A stretch of 64,000 nucleotides of DNA from Acidobacteriota bacterium (GCA_003224055.1 QHYE01000024.1:1-64000), one strand, 5' to 3'. Shown: positions 48,173 through 58,668, numbered from the stretch's first letter. Notes: a model not told the origin generated them from the letters alone. Made by a program: numbers and translations.

Positions 48173-50314
48173 ATGAAGAGCTATCTCACCAAGGACATTC
48201 GAAACGTTGGCATTGTCGGCCACGGCGGCACCGGGAAGACGCAACTGGTGTCGTCGTTGCTCTACACCGCGGGGATGACGCCGCGCTGGGGAAAAGTTGC
48301 GGAAGGCAGCACGACCACGGACTGGGACGAAGAAGAAATCGCGCGCAAGATTTCCATTCAAACCGGCCTCTCCTACGCCGAGTGGGCCGCCACACCGACT
48401 ACCCCCTCCGGTTCTTCCGAAAGAGTCAAAATCAATTTAATCGATCTCCCGGGCTATTCCACCTTCATCACCGAAACGAAAGCGTCGCTGATCGCCGCGG
48501 ATGCCGCGCTCATCACCGTGGACGCGCACGTGGGCGCGCAGGTCACTACCGAAAAAGTCTGGGATTATTGCACGGAATACGACATTCCCCGCGCGTTCGT
48601 GCTCACCTGGATGGACCGCGAGCTCTCGAGCTTCGAACGCTCCATGGAATCGTTGGAGCAGGTTTTTGGGCGCAACGTCGTGGCACTGCAGCTACCGATC
48701 GGCGCGGAACGAGGATTCCGCGGGGTCATCGATCTGGTGGCCATGAAGGCCCATATCTACAAGCCCGATGGCGACGGCAAGCCCTCGATTGAAGAAATTC
48801 CCGCCGCTCTGGCCGACGACGCCAAGGAAGCGCACGAAAAGCTGGTCGAGATGATCGCCGAAGGCGACGACGAAATGATGGAAGAGTTTTTCCGCGAAGG
48901 TACCATTCCGATCCACGACCTGATCCCCGCGGTCCGCAAGGCGATCGTGGCCGAAAAAATCTTTCCTGTCTTGATGGTTTCCTCGCTGCACAACATTGGC
49001 ACCGCCAGCCTGCTCACCTTTCTTACCGACGCCTTCCCGCATCCCGACGAGCATGCGCAGGTCGGATATAAGGATCCCGAAGACAAAGGCGACCGCGTCG
49101 AACGCAAGTATGACGACAGCCAGCCGCTATCGCTTTTCGTTTTCAAAACGCTCGCCGATCCTTTTGCCGGCCGCATCAACTATTTCAAAGTAAAGAGCGG
49201 CGTGCTGAAAAACGACGCCACGCTCAACAATTACAACCGCGGCACCCAGGAACGCTTCCAGCACATCCAGGTCGTGCAGGGCAAGCAGTTAACGGAAGTC
49301 GGCGACCTGCACGCCGGGGATATCGGGGCCATCGCCAAACTGAAAGAAACAACCACCGGCGAAACGCTCGGCGACAAAGTTTCGCCAATCTACTACAGCC
49401 CCGCGCGTTTGCCGGAACCCTCAATCACCTTCGCGATCGAGCCGAAAACCCGCGCCGATGAAGATAAAATCGGTGTCTCCATTCACAAGATTCTCGAAGA
49501 GGATGCGGCGCTGCGCTTCATGCGCGATCCGCAAACGAAAGAATTTCTCCTGGCCGGCTCCGGCCAGCAGCACATTGAGGTCGTGGTCGCCAAACTGCAC
49601 AAGCGCTATCACGTGGACCTCACCCTCAAGCCACCGAAGGTGCCCTATCGCGAAACCATTCGCGGCAAGGCCGACGCGGAAGGCAAACACAAAAAACAGT
49701 CCGGCGGCCACGGGCAGTTCGGGGTTTGCCGCATCAAGATGGAACCCATCGAGCGCGGCAAGGGCGTCGAGTTCGTGGACGACGTTTTTGGCGGTGCCAT
49801 ACCGCGGAACTGGATTCCGTCTGTCGAAAAGGGCATTCGCGACGCCGCCGCCCGCGGCTATCTCGCGGGCTTCCCCGTCGTCGACTTCCGCGCCGTGCTC
49901 TATGACGGCAAGTATCACGACGTGGATTCATCGGACATGGCGTTCAAGATCGCCGGCTCGCTGGCATTCAAGGAAGCCATGAAGCAGGCGCGGCCCGCGC
50001 TCCTCGAACCTGTCATGCATGTGGAAGTGTATGCGCCCGATCAATACTCCGGGGACCTGATGGGCGACCTCAGTTCACGCCGCGGCCGGATTGCCGGGAG
50101 CGAGGCCCGCGGTCACAACGTCATCATCAAGGCGCAAGTGCCGCTCGCGGAAATGCTCTCCTACGCCAACGACCTCACTTCCAAAACGCAGGGGCGGGCC
50201 ACGTATTCGATGGAGTTTTCACACTACGACTATGTGCCCAATGAGCTCGCGGAAAAAGTGATCGCCACGCACAAGGCCGCGCACGGAGAGCAACTCGTCG
50301 AAGAAGAAGCGTGA
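48173..50314 (+). CDS. fusA: Elongation factor G-like protein (EF-G2 type paralogue)
   Basis: [71 protein letters not shown]...[48 protein letters not shown]-terminal EFG_IV/V domains. The start of the G-domain diverges from canonical translocase EF-G (GHGGTGKT). Confidence 0.93.
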   Translation: MKSYLTKDIRNVGIVGHGGTGKTQLVSSLLYTAGMTPRWGKVAEGSTTTDWDEEEIARKISIQTGLSYAEWAATPTTPSGSSERVKINLIDLPGYSTFITETKASLIAADAALITVDAHVGAQVTTEKVWDYCTEYDIPRAFVLTWMDRELSSFERSMESLEQVFGRNVVALQLPIGAERGFRGVIDLVAMKAHIYKPDGDGKPSIEEIPAALADDAKEAHEKLVEMIAEGDDEMMEEFFREGTIPIHDLIPAVRKAIVAEKIFPVLMVSSLHNIGTASLLTFLTDAFPHPDEHAQVGYKDPEDKGDRVERKYDDSQPLSLFVFKTLADPFAGRINYFKVKSGVLKNDATLNNYNRGTQERFQHIQVVQGKQLTEVGDLHAGDIGAIAKLKETTTGETLGDKVSPIYYSPARLPEPSITFAIEPKTRADEDKIGVSIHKILEEDAALRFMRDPQTKEFLLAGSGQQHIEVVVAKLHKRYHVDLTLKPPKVPYRETIRGKADAEGKHKKQSGGHGQFGVCRIKMEPIERGKGVEFVDDVFGGAIPRNWIPSVEKGIRDAAARGYLAGFPVVDFRAVLYDGKYHDVDSSDMAFKIAGSLAFKEAMKQARPALLEPVMHVEVYAPDQYSGDLMGDLSSRRGRIAGSEARGHNVIIKAQVPLAEMLSYANDLTSKTQGRATYSMEFSHYDYVPNELAEKVIATHKAAHGEQLVEEEA

Positions 50315-50360
50315 TGATTTCGTTTTGACCGGGCTCAAGGCCATGCTCCTGCGCCCTGTG

Positions 50361-50374
50361 CTATACTTGTATAG
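50361..50374. promoter_or_regulatory. Palindrome overlapping a TATACT -10-like hexamer, candidate TA autoregulatory operator
   Basis: CTATAC-TT-GTATAG, perfect 6-bp arms, 11 nt upstream of the antitoxin ATG (50385). Confidence 0.55.
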
Positions 50375-50384
50375 CGAGGTGCTT

Positions 50385-50609
50385 ATGCTTGCCATCCGGC
50401 TTCCGCAGTCCATTGAAAAACGCCTTGAAAAGCTGGCCCGCCGCACCGGGCGCACCAAAACCTACTATGTCCGTGAGGCCATCCTCCAACATCTCGATGA
50501 TCTGGAGGATATCTATTTCGCCGAACAGGCGCTGGAGCGCGTTCGCAGCGGCGAGGAGCGCACCATTCCTCTCAAAGACGTATTGGAACGTCATGGCCTG
50601 GAAGGTTGA
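50385..50609 (+). CDS. relB: RelB/DinJ-type ribbon-helix-helix antitoxin
   Basis: [74 protein letters not shown]. Confidence 0.9.
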   Translation: MLAIRLPQSIEKRLEKLARRTGRTKTYYVREAILQHLDDLEDIYFAEQALERVRSGEERTIPLKDVLERHGLEG

Positions 50610-50862
50610 ACTGTCCGCCACGGCGGAGAGGGAACTCAGCAAACTCGACCCACAGCAGAGCAAGCGTATCCTGAAATTCCTTCAAGAACGAATCGCCAAA
50701 CTGGACAATCCGCGCAGCATCGGAAAAGCGCCGCAAGGTTCGCGTCTCGGGGAATTTTGGAAATACCGCCTGGGCCATTACCGGCTCATTTGCAAAATAG
50801 AAGACGAACGTCTGCTAGTGCTGGTCCTCCGCGTTGGCCATCGCAAAGAAATCTATCACTAA
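50593..50862 (+). CDS. relE: RelE/ParE-family toxin
   Basis: [89 protein letters not shown]; overlaps the antitoxin by 17 nt. Confidence 0.93.
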   Translation: MAWKVELSATAERELSKLDPQQSKRILKFLQERIAKLDNPRSIGKAPQGSRLGEFWKYRLGHYRLICKIEDERLLVLVLRVGHRKEIYH

Positions 50863-50886
50863 ACTTTCCATGCCAAGGAACGGAAG

Positions 50887-51867
50887 CTACTTGGCCGCGA
50901 CTGCCTGCAGAAGTTTCTGTCGAGCTGCCTGCGTTTCGATTCGGGCGTCGTTGATCCGCGTCAGCGATGGGATCGAATCCCGAAAAAATGGATGCAGTGT
51001 TTTGGCGGAGTCCTGAAGGGTTTTTAGCCTTTCACTTGCCGCGTCCGGCGGGAGCCGCAGCGCTTCTTCCACCGAGTTCATGAACTTGCGATAGGCAGCA
51101 ATCTCCGCAGCTTTCGGCACCGTGAAATTTTCCGGCGCCGGCGTCTCCATCAGTTCCTTGTAGTAGGCCGCCGGGTTCGCCGCTTTTCCCATCTCTGTAA
51201 TTGCAACTTCACCGGCTATTTCCTCATACCACATGGCCTGTCCCCAGTCGAAACCGGTTTCTGGAACGGCGCGAATCGCGGCGACAACTTGGCTGCGTTG
51301 CCTTGCGTCCAGGGCGCCGCTCTGGGCGGCTTTGGTCAGCGGTCGCAGTTCGTCGGCCAGCGCGGCGTTCGCCACAAGCGTCGCAAGCAGACTGCCGCCT
51401 CTAGCCAGATGCTGTGAAAACCGGATTCCAGCAAGCCACGTATCCACGGCCTTCTGAGTGTCGCCCTTTGCTGCAAGACGCATACCGTAAAGTGTGTTCA
51501 ACCTCCCCAATGCGCGCGCTGACATTTGCAAAAAGGGAATCGGAGTGCGAGGTCCCAGGCTGTACTCGAGCCCCCAGTCGCATTCCGGAAGTTTCGCGGC
51601 GCGCTGCATGATCCCAATAGACTCCATGTTGACATCCACGATGGGACCGAGCTTGGTTTCATCCCACGCTCCTTCACCGCTCATTGTTTTCCCCAGGAGA
51701 TCGGCGATGGACTTGTCGGCGCCGGTATCGTGCAGTTCGGCAAAAGCCATCCAGTAGCGAAGCGCTGCGTTTTTTGTCTCGGCCGGGAGCTTGGTCTGTC
51801 CAAACGTGGTAACGGCGCTAGTGAGAACAAACACGGTAGCAACCGCCAATCTCTTCGAAAGCGTCAT
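50887..51867 (-). CDS. Secreted hypothetical protein
   Basis: Signal peptide MTLSKRLAVATVFVLTSAVTTFGQ and intact 326-aa ORF; downstream of the ECF sigma/membrane protein pair. Confidence 0.7.
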   Translation of the reverse strand: MTLSKRLAVATVFVLTSAVTTFGQTKLPAETKNAALRYWMAFAELHDTGADKSIADLLGKTMSGEGAWDETKLGPIVDVNMESIGIMQRAAKLPECDWGLEYSLGPRTPIPFLQMSARALGRLNTLYGMRLAAKGDTQKAVDTWLAGIRFSQHLARGGSLLATLVANAALADELRPLTKAAQSGALDARQRSQVVAAIRAVPETGFDWGQAMWYEEIAGEVAITEMGKAANPAAYYKELMETPAPENFTVPKAAEIAAYRKFMNSVEEALRLPPDAASERLKTLQDSAKTLHPFFRDSIPSLTRINDARIETQAARQKLLQAVAAK

Positions 51868-51886
51868 TTTCTTTCTCTCCTATGAG

Positions 51887-52270
51887 TTATTCCTTGCCGA
51901 GAATACGCAACGCGCTGTCTTTACGATCGAAGCGTGGCAACCGGTTCTTTTGAGCCGCTACCAGCGCAGCATCCAAACCCGCCGGGTTCTCCACGGCGAG
52001 GTGAGTCAAGACCACAATGGAGAGTGGACGCCGTGGCCTTTGCTGTTCCGAAACAACGGGACGGTTACTTGTCACATTCCGGGCTTCTTGGCCCGCTGGC
52101 TTCTGCCGCACCGACCACAGCCAAGCGCCCAGGGCGATCGTAATCGCAGCTGCCGCGGCGAGGCAGCGCGGCCAAACTTGCCGATGGATAGCAGGTTCCG
52201 GCAGGGCGCGCGGCCGCCGCGGCTGGAATTCACCCAGATACTTTTCAAATCGTTCGTCGAGGTTTTCCAC
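51887..52270 (-). CDS. Single-pass membrane protein, possibly anti-sigma-like, downstream of the ECF sigma gene
   Basis: VENLDERFEKYLGEFQPRRPRALPEPAIHRQVWPRCLAAAAAITIALGAWLWSVRQKP; GTG start; 11 nt after the sigma-factor stop. Confidence 0.6.
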   Translation of the reverse strand: MENLDERFEKYLGEFQPRRPRALPEPAIHRQVWPRCLAAAAAITIALGAWLWSVRQKPAGQEARNVTSNRPVVSEQQRPRRPLSIVVLTHLAVENPAGLDAALVAAQKNRLPRFDRKDSALRILGKE

Positions 52271-52281
52271 GCTCAGACTCC

Positions 52282-52797
52282 TCACTCTTTGCGGTACGGC
52301 CGCAGCTTTTCTCGTAATTTGTCCAGCGCGTAGCGGTAACGCGACGCGACGGTATTTAGCGGCGCGCCCGTCGCGGCGGCTGCCTCTTCCAGGGTCAAGC
52401 CGCTCCAAATTCGCATCACAACCACTTCGCGTTGTTCTTCCGGCAATTCTTCCAGCGCTTTCTCTAAAGTCAGCGCCGCTTCGATGTTTCCGCCGCGATG
52501 TTTGAAAACGCCGAGTTGCGGATCCAGAGGCGTATCCCTCTGCCCGTTTCTTCGCGTGTTCAAGGCCGCGTTGCGCACCGCGCGATACACATACGCAACC
52601 GGCACATCGGGCATTTCGACTTCCGGGCTCAACAAGCGGAGGAATACCTGATGCACCACGTCCTCCGCCGCTGCGGCATCCGTCACAAACGAGCGCGCGT
52701 AAGCGACCAGCGCGGGCCCGTGCTGGTCATACAGATGACGCACTTCCGCGGCGCTCAATTTCTTATCGCCCAATCTGGCCGTCCGTTCGCGATCCAA
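52282..52797 (-). CDS. ECF-type RNA polymerase sigma factor
   Basis: YDQHGPALVAYARSFVTDAAAAEDVVHQVFLRLL (sigma2) and ALEELPEEQREVVVMRIWSGLTLEEAAAATGAPLNTVASRYRYALDKLREKL (sigma4). Confidence 0.93.
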   Translation of the reverse strand: MDRERTARLGDKKLSAAEVRHLYDQHGPALVAYARSFVTDAAAAEDVVHQVFLRLLSPEVEMPDVPVAYVYRAVRNAALNTRRNGQRDTPLDPQLGVFKHRGGNIEAALTLEKALEELPEEQREVVVMRIWSGLTLEEAAAATGAPLNTVASRYRYALDKLREKLRPYRKE

Positions 52798-52888
52798 ATC
52801 TATGACACGCGAGCCCGCCCAAATTGTCTAGCCCGCATGCCAATTTGGAGGCTTTTTTTCTTTCGCCCCAAGGCGCACACTCTTTTCC

Positions 52889-54073
52889 ATGAAAACCAAC
52901 AAGCTCGCAAATTACGGCCCGCAAACGAAAGCCATCCACGGCGGAGAGCCGAACCGTCGCGGCGTCAACGGCCCGATCGTCACCGAAATTATTCGTTCTT
53001 CGACGTTTACGTTCTCTTCCACGGAGGAAATGAAGCTCTGGGCCGAAGGGAAGAACAAAGCGTACATCTATACCCGTTACGGCAACCCCACGCTGACCGT
53101 CGCGCAGAAGAAAATCGCCGCGCTGGAAGGGGCTGAAGGCGCGATCGTCACTTCTTCCGGCATGGCCGCCATCTCCTCAGCGTTGCTCGCGGCGTTGAAA
53201 GCCGGTGATGAAGTCATCTCCACCGCACAGCTCTACGGCGGCTCGTACCGCTTGATGCGCGACGTGTTCCCGAATATGGGCATCGTCGTGCGACAGGTCG
53301 GGATGGATCTGGCGGGAATCGAGGCTCTCGTCACGCCGCGCACGAAAGTCCTCTACGTGGAGACACCGACGAATCCCACGCTTCGACTTGTCGACATTCA
53401 TAAAGCGGTGGCTTTCGCCAAGAAGCACAAGCTGGTCTCCATCATTGACAATACTTTCGCCACTCCCATTCTGCAAAATCCCATCGCCCTCGGCTACGAC
53501 ATGGTTGTACACAGCGCCACGAAAGCACTGGCCGGCCACTCAGACATCATCGCCGGAGCCGCCGCCGGCAACGCGGTTTGGATGGAGCGCGTCCGCCAGA
53601 TGATCATTTATCTTGGCGGCTCGATGGATCCCGGCGCGGCGTATCTGCTGATTCGCGGAATCAAAACGCTGGGCGTGCGTGTCCAGCGCCAAGGCGAAAA
53701 CGCCATGGCCGTTGCCAAATTCCTTGAGAAACATCCGAAGGTGGCACGCGTGCACTATCCGGGGCTGAGGTCTCACCCGGATCATGCGCTCGCCAAGAAA
53801 CAGATGCGCGGCTTCGGCGGAATGCTGGCCTTCGATCTGAAAGGTGGCCTGCCCGCGGCGCGCCGCTTTTGCGATCGCGCGCGCCTGTTTCTCCTCGCGG
53901 CGAGCTTGGGCGGAGTGGAGTCGCTCGTCATTCTTCCGATCTACAGCTCGCACTACAACATGACGGAAGAAGAACTCCGGCGCGCGGGGGTCAGCCCGGG
54001 CACGGTACGCGTTTCTCTGGGATTGGAAGACAAAGAAGACTTGATCGAGGACTTGAAACAGGCGCTCGCTTAG
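52889..54073 (+). CDS. Cys/Met metabolism PLP enzyme (cystathionine gamma-synthase / methionine gamma-lyase type)
   Basis: TKAIHGGEPNRRGVNGPIVTEIIRSSTFTFSS...YIYTRYGNPTLTVAQKKIAALEGAEGAIVTSSGMAAISSALLAAL...VHSATKALAGHSDIIAG. Confidence 0.95.
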   Translation: MKTNKLANYGPQTKAIHGGEPNRRGVNGPIVTEIIRSSTFTFSSTEEMKLWAEGKNKAYIYTRYGNPTLTVAQKKIAALEGAEGAIVTSSGMAAISSALLAALKAGDEVISTAQLYGGSYRLMRDVFPNMGIVVRQVGMDLAGIEALVTPRTKVLYVETPTNPTLRLVDIHKAVAFAKKHKLVSIIDNTFATPILQNPIALGYDMVVHSATKALAGHSDIIAGAAAGNAVWMERVRQMIIYLGGSMDPGAAYLLIRGIKTLGVRVQRQGENAMAVAKFLEKHPKVARVHYPGLRSHPDHALAKKQMRGFGGMLAFDLKGGLPAARRFCDRARLFLLAASLGGVESLVILPIYSSHYNMTEEELRRAGVSPGTVRVSLGLEDKEDLIEDLKQALA

Positions 54074-54115
54074 GCCGCCCGGTCGTCCCATTTCAGGAAA
54101 TCCGCGCGAAGCGAG

Positions 54116-54919
54116 TTATTTCTTCGCGCCTGCGGGTACGGGAACAGCCACGGGAGCCGGTGCGGTGCCTGGCGCAGGAGGGGCCCATTCGTCCTGGGAG
54201 GGGATCAGAGATTTCACGATGTCTTCCAATTCGTGCGAGCTTTGCGCGTGCTCCGGATAGTTGTGGACGGTGATGTCGAAGGCTTTGCCGTGCTTGGCGC
54301 GGACTTCTTGAAGCTCTTCTTGCAGCCGGACGGCAACGCGCTTGGCATTGAGTGTATCGGTTTCGGGGAGAACCAGGGCAAACAGATCCGCCGCGAGGCG
54401 GTAGATCGAATCGGTGGGCCGCAGTTTGCGGGACATGGCTTTCGCGGCGTCGCTCCAAGCCGCGGAGTTGTCCTCGCTATTTTTCGCGGACGCATTCGCG
54501 GGTTTGGCTTTCACCAGCAGGAGTGAGAGCGTCTTTTGCATGGTCATGGCCCTCCGGTATTCCATGGTCAGGCGATCCCAGAAATGATTTTGATCGGGCA
54601 TGGAGTGCAGCAAGTCCACGCTGGCTTGCTGTTGCAGGCTGACGTTGCGCTCCAGCTCCGCCAGTATTTGTTGCTTGAGTTGGCGCACGGTGCGCTGGCG
54701 CTCGAGCAGGTAACCCACAAAAAGAAATGTTAAGCCGCAGAAACCGAAAAAGGCGACGCGGAGCGTCCACTTGTTCCCTACGGGGTGGAGGAACACCAGC
54801 GGATACATGAACGCAGCCAGACCGCCAGCAAGCACCAACACGATGACCGCCGCCAGGATGGTGAGCTGCAATTCACGGCGCTCGAGATGATCCAATTCTT
54901 TGCTGTTCAGCGTTACCAT
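54116..54919 (-). CDS. Two-TM protein with degenerate GGDEF-like domain
   Basis: LQLTILAAVIVLVLAGGLAAFMYPLVFL and LRVAFFGFCGLTFLFVGYLL, then DQNHFWDRLTMEYRRAMTMQKTLSLLLVKAK...LRPTDSIYRLAADLFALVLPETDTLNAKRVAVRLQEEL; diguanylate cyclase-like layout without GGDEF. Confidence 0.6.
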   Translation of the reverse strand: MVTLNSKELDHLERRELQLTILAAVIVLVLAGGLAAFMYPLVFLHPVGNKWTLRVAFFGFCGLTFLFVGYLLERQRTVRQLKQQILAELERNVSLQQQASVDLLHSMPDQNHFWDRLTMEYRRAMTMQKTLSLLLVKAKPANASAKNSEDNSAAWSDAAKAMSRKLRPTDSIYRLAADLFALVLPETDTLNAKRVAVRLQEELQEVRAKHGKAFDITVHNYPEHAQSSHELEDIVKSLIPSQDEWAPPAPGTAPAPVAVPVPAGAKK

Positions 54920-55130
54920 GACCAGCCTTTAGCTCCCGCCGGCCCCTGGCCGCGGGTGTGGGGCGCCTTTGTTCCAGAATGAACCTCTATCGTCCGGTGC
55001 GAGGCCGCTAAGTGCAATGGGTGCAGAGTACTATGTAGCGCAAGTGGCACTGTCCCATTTTAGGAAAGCGGTCCCTTCCGACCAGTCCGAAATCTGTGCG
55101 AAAGGGTCCCCAGGATTCTCGCGGGAAAGC

Positions 55131-55784
55131 TTAGGGCTGTTCGATGAATTGGATGTCCCAAAAGGGATGGAGCTCCCAGAGGGTACCGACTTTGGCAGTG
55201 CCGTGACCGTGTCCGCGCTTTGGATTCTTCTTTGAATAGTGAGCCGAATCATAAAAGGGAAGACCGATCACTTTGATTCGCAGAGGTTCATCCAGGTCAA
55301 GGGGCTTGTCGACGGCAGGATCGTAACCGTTGGCGATCAGCTCATCGATGAGCTTTTGCCGGGCGGCGAGGAACAGCGGCCCTTGGGGTAGTTCGACAAT
55401 GATGCGGTTGGCGGTCTTCAGTTGCCCGGGGGCGGAGATTTCCAGGTGGAAGTCGCAGTCGTTGGATTCCAGCTTGACTCGCCAGAGGTCGCCGGTGATT
55501 TCGTAGAATTTGCCGTCTTGCTCCCTGCCGGGATAGGGAGTGCCCTGCTTGCGCACCGCGGCGGTTTGGATGCCAGTCGGGGCGGACCACTGGAGCGCCT
55601 GAACGACGGTGCGAGGCTCGGGGGTCCCCGGAGCGGGATCGCGATGCTTCATGTTGGAACGGTGCTGTTTGGCGAGAAGAGTGGTCGCGGTGCAAGGGAT
55701 GTCCTGTGAAAACGCTGGAATGGCAGAGGCAAAAATACTGATAACGAACAACCCGAGGGGACGGAGCGCAATCGATTTACGCAT
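55131..55784 (-). CDS. Secreted hypothetical protein
   Basis: MRKSIALRPLGLFVISIFASAIPAFSQD signal peptide; intact ORF. Confidence 0.65.
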   Translation of the reverse strand: MRKSIALRPLGLFVISIFASAIPAFSQDIPCTATTLLAKQHRSNMKHRDPAPGTPEPRTVVQALQWSAPTGIQTAAVRKQGTPYPGREQDGKFYEITGDLWRVKLESNDCDFHLEISAPGQLKTANRIIVELPQGPLFLAARQKLIDELIANGYDPAVDKPLDLDEPLRIKVIGLPFYDSAHYSKKNPKRGHGHGTAKVGTLWELHPFWDIQFIEQP

Positions 55785-55937
55785 GGGAACTCCTTGAAGG
55801 AAATATTTTGGGAGAGTTAACTGCATTGGAAATACTCTGATTTGCAAAAATATGCAAGAGTTTTCGGAACGCTGGGGGCGCGAGGAAAGGGGCGCTACCA
55901 CGGGAGAGCGGGGAAATGAGCGGTGCTAAAAGCAGAA

Positions 55938-55966
55938 CGGGCGCCCCGGTGGAACCGGGACGCCCG
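55938..55966 (-). terminator. Intrinsic terminator downstream of cspA
   Basis: On the minus strand: CGGGCGTCCCGG-TTCCA-CCGGGGCGCCCG followed by TTCTGCTTTT. Confidence 0.7.
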
Positions 55967-55989
55967 ACTTCTATTTTTGTGAAGTGAAA

Positions 55990-56196
55990 TTAGAGGGGCT
56001 GTACGTTCGAGGCCTGCAGGCCCTTGGGGCCCTTGGTGACTTCGAATTCAACCGCCTGGCCATCATTCAACGACTTATAGCCATCAGCCACGATCGCGGA
56101 GAAATGGACGAAAACGTCCTCACCGCTTTGGCGCTGGATGAAACCGAAGCCCTTGCTGGCATTGAACCACTTCACTGTTCCTTGTTCTTTACTCAC
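55990..56196 (-). CDS. cspA: Cold shock protein
   Basis: [68 protein letters not shown]. Confidence 0.97.
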   Translation of the reverse strand: MSKEQGTVKWFNASKGFGFIQRQSGEDVFVHFSAIVADGYKSLNDGQAVEFEVTKGPKGLQASNVQPL

Positions 56197-56628
56197 TGCT
56201 GTACTCGTTTCTGTCAGCTGGGTTACAGCTGAACATTAGTTCTTTAAGCTATCTGATGCCTCAAGTTCCGAGCCCCTCGACAGAGCTTCGGCCGTCTTCA
56301 AGCCTTGTGTTACGAGCCCGCAAAGCAGGCACATAGCACAAAAAAAGGCCGCAAGTTTGACCTCGCGACCGCTTTACAACCCAAAGGCGATACAAGAGCA
56401 ACAAACGCAAAGACAGAGTATCACGGAACGGTACTTTCTTCAAGTGTTTTTTCTAATTCGCTACTCCCTTGTTTTCATGCGTTTGCGGCAGTCTCTTGTG
56501 GGCATTCCGGCGGCAGAGATGGGACACCATGGATTCCTGCGACTGAGGGGTTTAAAAGTATTGTTTTGGCAGCGCGATCGAGGCCGTCCTTCCCGGCTGG
56601 CAAAAGTAGCACTCCGCAAATAAACCTC

Positions 56629-56664
56629 TTGACAGCCCAACTGTACTAGTGTATTAGTACACTA
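56629..56664 (+). promoter_or_regulatory. Promoter with overlapping operator dyads for the GntR(YtrA)-ABC operon
   Basis: -35 TTGACA (56629-56634), 17-nt spacer, -10 TATTAG (56652-56657); dyads GTACTA-GTGTAT-TAGTAC (56643-56660) and TAGTGTA-TTAG-TACACTA (56647-56664). Confidence 0.7.
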
Positions 56665-57050
56665 TGCTCTTGCACCTTAACCCCTCTTCCGGCGTGCCGG
56701 TTTACCTGCAGCTCGAATCGCAGGTGAAGCAAGCCGTGGCCGCAGGCGCACTGCGCACGGGGGACACGCTTCCTTCCACTCGCAAGCTGGCGGCCGAGCT
56801 GCGCATCAATCCCAATACCGTGGCGCGCGCCTACCAGGACCTGGAACGTGACGGCGTGACACTGAGCGTGCCGGGCGGGGGGACGTTTGTGGCGGACGGT
56901 CTTCCCGGGCTGTTGAAGAGCGAAAAAGTGAAGCGCCTGCGGCCGCATGCGCGGCAACTGGCGGTGGAAGGGCGGCAACTGCGGCTGACCCGCGAAGAGA
57001 TCGTGAAAATGCTGGAAGAGGAGCTCGATAAACTGGGAGGCCAGCCATGA
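56664..57050 (+). CDS. GntR-family (YtrA subfamily) transcriptional regulator
   Basis: MLLHLNPSSGVPVYLQLESQVKQAVAAGALRTGDTLPSTRKLAAELRINPNTVARAYQDLERDGVTLSVPGGGTFVA. Confidence 0.95.
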   Translation: MLLHLNPSSGVPVYLQLESQVKQAVAAGALRTGDTLPSTRKLAAELRINPNTVARAYQDLERDGVTLSVPGGGTFVADGLPGLLKSEKVKRLRPHARQLAVEGRQLRLTREEIVKMLEEELDKLGGQP

Positions 57051-57988
57051 GCGAACGGGCCATTTTCACGGAGGGCTTGAGCAAATCGTTCGGCGCGCAA
57101 GCCGCCGTCACGGAGTTAAACCTGCAGATTCAACCGGGCGCGGTGTATGGATTTCTGGGGCGCAACGGCGCGGGGAAAACGACGACGATGCGCATGTTGC
57201 TCGGGCTGGTGCGGCCGACGAAGGGACGCGCGCGGGTGCTGGGACTTGATCCGACGAAGGAGGCGGAGTTGCTGCGCATCCTGGAACGCGTGGCGTTCGT
57301 GCCGCAGCGCAAGCAGCTTTATGGCTGGGCGACGCCAGCAGAATTGGTGCGCATGAACAAAGCGTATTTTCCGCGCTGGTCGGACGACGCAGCGGCGCGG
57401 CTGGCGGAGCGGCTGGAAATTCCGACGAAGATGGCGTTCAAGAAACTTTCGATTGGAAATCAAACCAAGGTGGCGCTGCTCCTGGCGCTGGCGCAGGAGG
57501 CCGAAGTCTTGATTCTGGATGAGCCCACTGCCGGGCTTGATCCGGTGATGGTGGACGAAATCCTGCGCACGCTGATTGAGGATCACGTCAGCCAGGGGCG
57601 GACGATTTTTGTGTCGAGTCACCAACTTGGTGAAGTCGAACAGATTTGCGATTGGGTGGGGATTCTGGAAGAAGGGCGGCTACTGCTCGAATCGCGTCTG
57701 GAAGACATTCGGCAGGAATTTCGGCTGGTGATTGCGAGCGGTGAGGGCTTGCCGGTAGTGCAATCGCCGGATGTCGTTTCTGCAACAACTCATGGACGGT
57801 TTCGCCGCTACGTGGTGTCCCGGGAGGCGGAGCGGTTTGCAGTGGAATTGCGCGGGCAAGGCGCGACGATCTTGGAAATTAGTCCGCTCGGCTTGCGGGA
57901 ACTGTTTCTGCACCTGGTTCGCAAGAAGGATCCATGTACGCCTGGAAATGTTGGCGCGAAACCCGCGCCAGTTTCATCTTTCTCTTGA
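57047..57988 (+). CDS. ABC transporter ATP-binding protein
   Basis: Walker A GFLGRNGAGKTTTMRMLLGL; FKKLSIGNQTKVALLLALAQEAEVLILDEPTAGLDPVMVDEILRTL; ATGA overlap with the GntR gene. Confidence 0.95.
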   Translation: MSERAIFTEGLSKSFGAQAAVTELNLQIQPGAVYGFLGRNGAGKTTTMRMLLGLVRPTKGRARVLGLDPTKEAELLRILERVAFVPQRKQLYGWATPAELVRMNKAYFPRWSDDAAARLAERLEIPTKMAFKKLSIGNQTKVALLLALAQEAEVLILDEPTAGLDPVMVDEILRTLIEDHVSQGRTIFVSSHQLGEVEQICDWVGILEEGRLLLESRLEDIRQEFRLVIASGEGLPVVQSPDVVSATTHGRFRRYVVSREAERFAVELRGQGATILEISPLGLRELFLHLVRKKDPCTPGNVGAKPAPVSSFS

Positions 57989-58668
57989 TGTTGTCTACAG
58001 CGCCCGCGGTGCTGGTAACGCTCAGCTTGGGCTTCAAGGAACAGAACGGATGGTGGCATTTCGACCGGAGTGAATACCTACAGAATCCGTTTATGATGGC
58101 GCATTTGGTGAGTACGATGGTTCTCAGCGTACTGTGGCCGACCGGTTTTCTTCCGCGGTGTTTCTCGGCGCGACTGCCCCGGGAAGCGAATTTGAGCCCG
58201 GAACGATTGAGTATCTGTGGACGCGGCCGCGGACGCGGACTTCGTTGACGTGGACACATTGGAGCGTCTGCCTGGCGGAAATGCTCATCGTGGCAATCGT
58301 TCCCATATATCTTGCGGCGGTATTACTGGGACTTGCCCTCGCTCCTCATGGCTCCATGGATGATGGTCATCGTGGGGGTGCCGATTTTGGGGCTGACAAC
58401 GCTTATGACTGCGTTGCGGCGCAGCGGGAAGGGCGGATTGATCTTTACGGCAGCGGTGGTAACCGGGTATCTGATCGTTCGTCAACTTGTTACGGTCCCG
58501 ATGCACCTCAATCTGCCACCGCTTTTTGCAGGACCCGTGATCTGGCTGATGAGCAACAATCGGCCGAATCCGAGCGCGTTTCCGTGGGGATCTCTAGGGC
58601 GCGCCGTTTTTCTGGCAGCAGCGTTTCCGCTGGCGGCGCAATATCTTCTCAAAGGTGCCGAAGTATAA
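57934..58668 (+). pseudogene. ABC transporter permease broken by two compensating frameshifts
   Basis: Frame A MYAWKCWRETRASFIFLLMLSTAPAVLVTLSLGF...FMMAHLVSTMVLSVLW; frame B SSAVFLGATAPGSEFEPGTIEYLWTRPRTRTSLTWTHWSVCLAEMLIVAIVPIYLAAVLLGL; back to frame A WDLPSLLMAPWMMVIVGVPILGLTTLMTALRRSGKGGLIFTAAVVTGYLIV. Confidence 0.75.
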
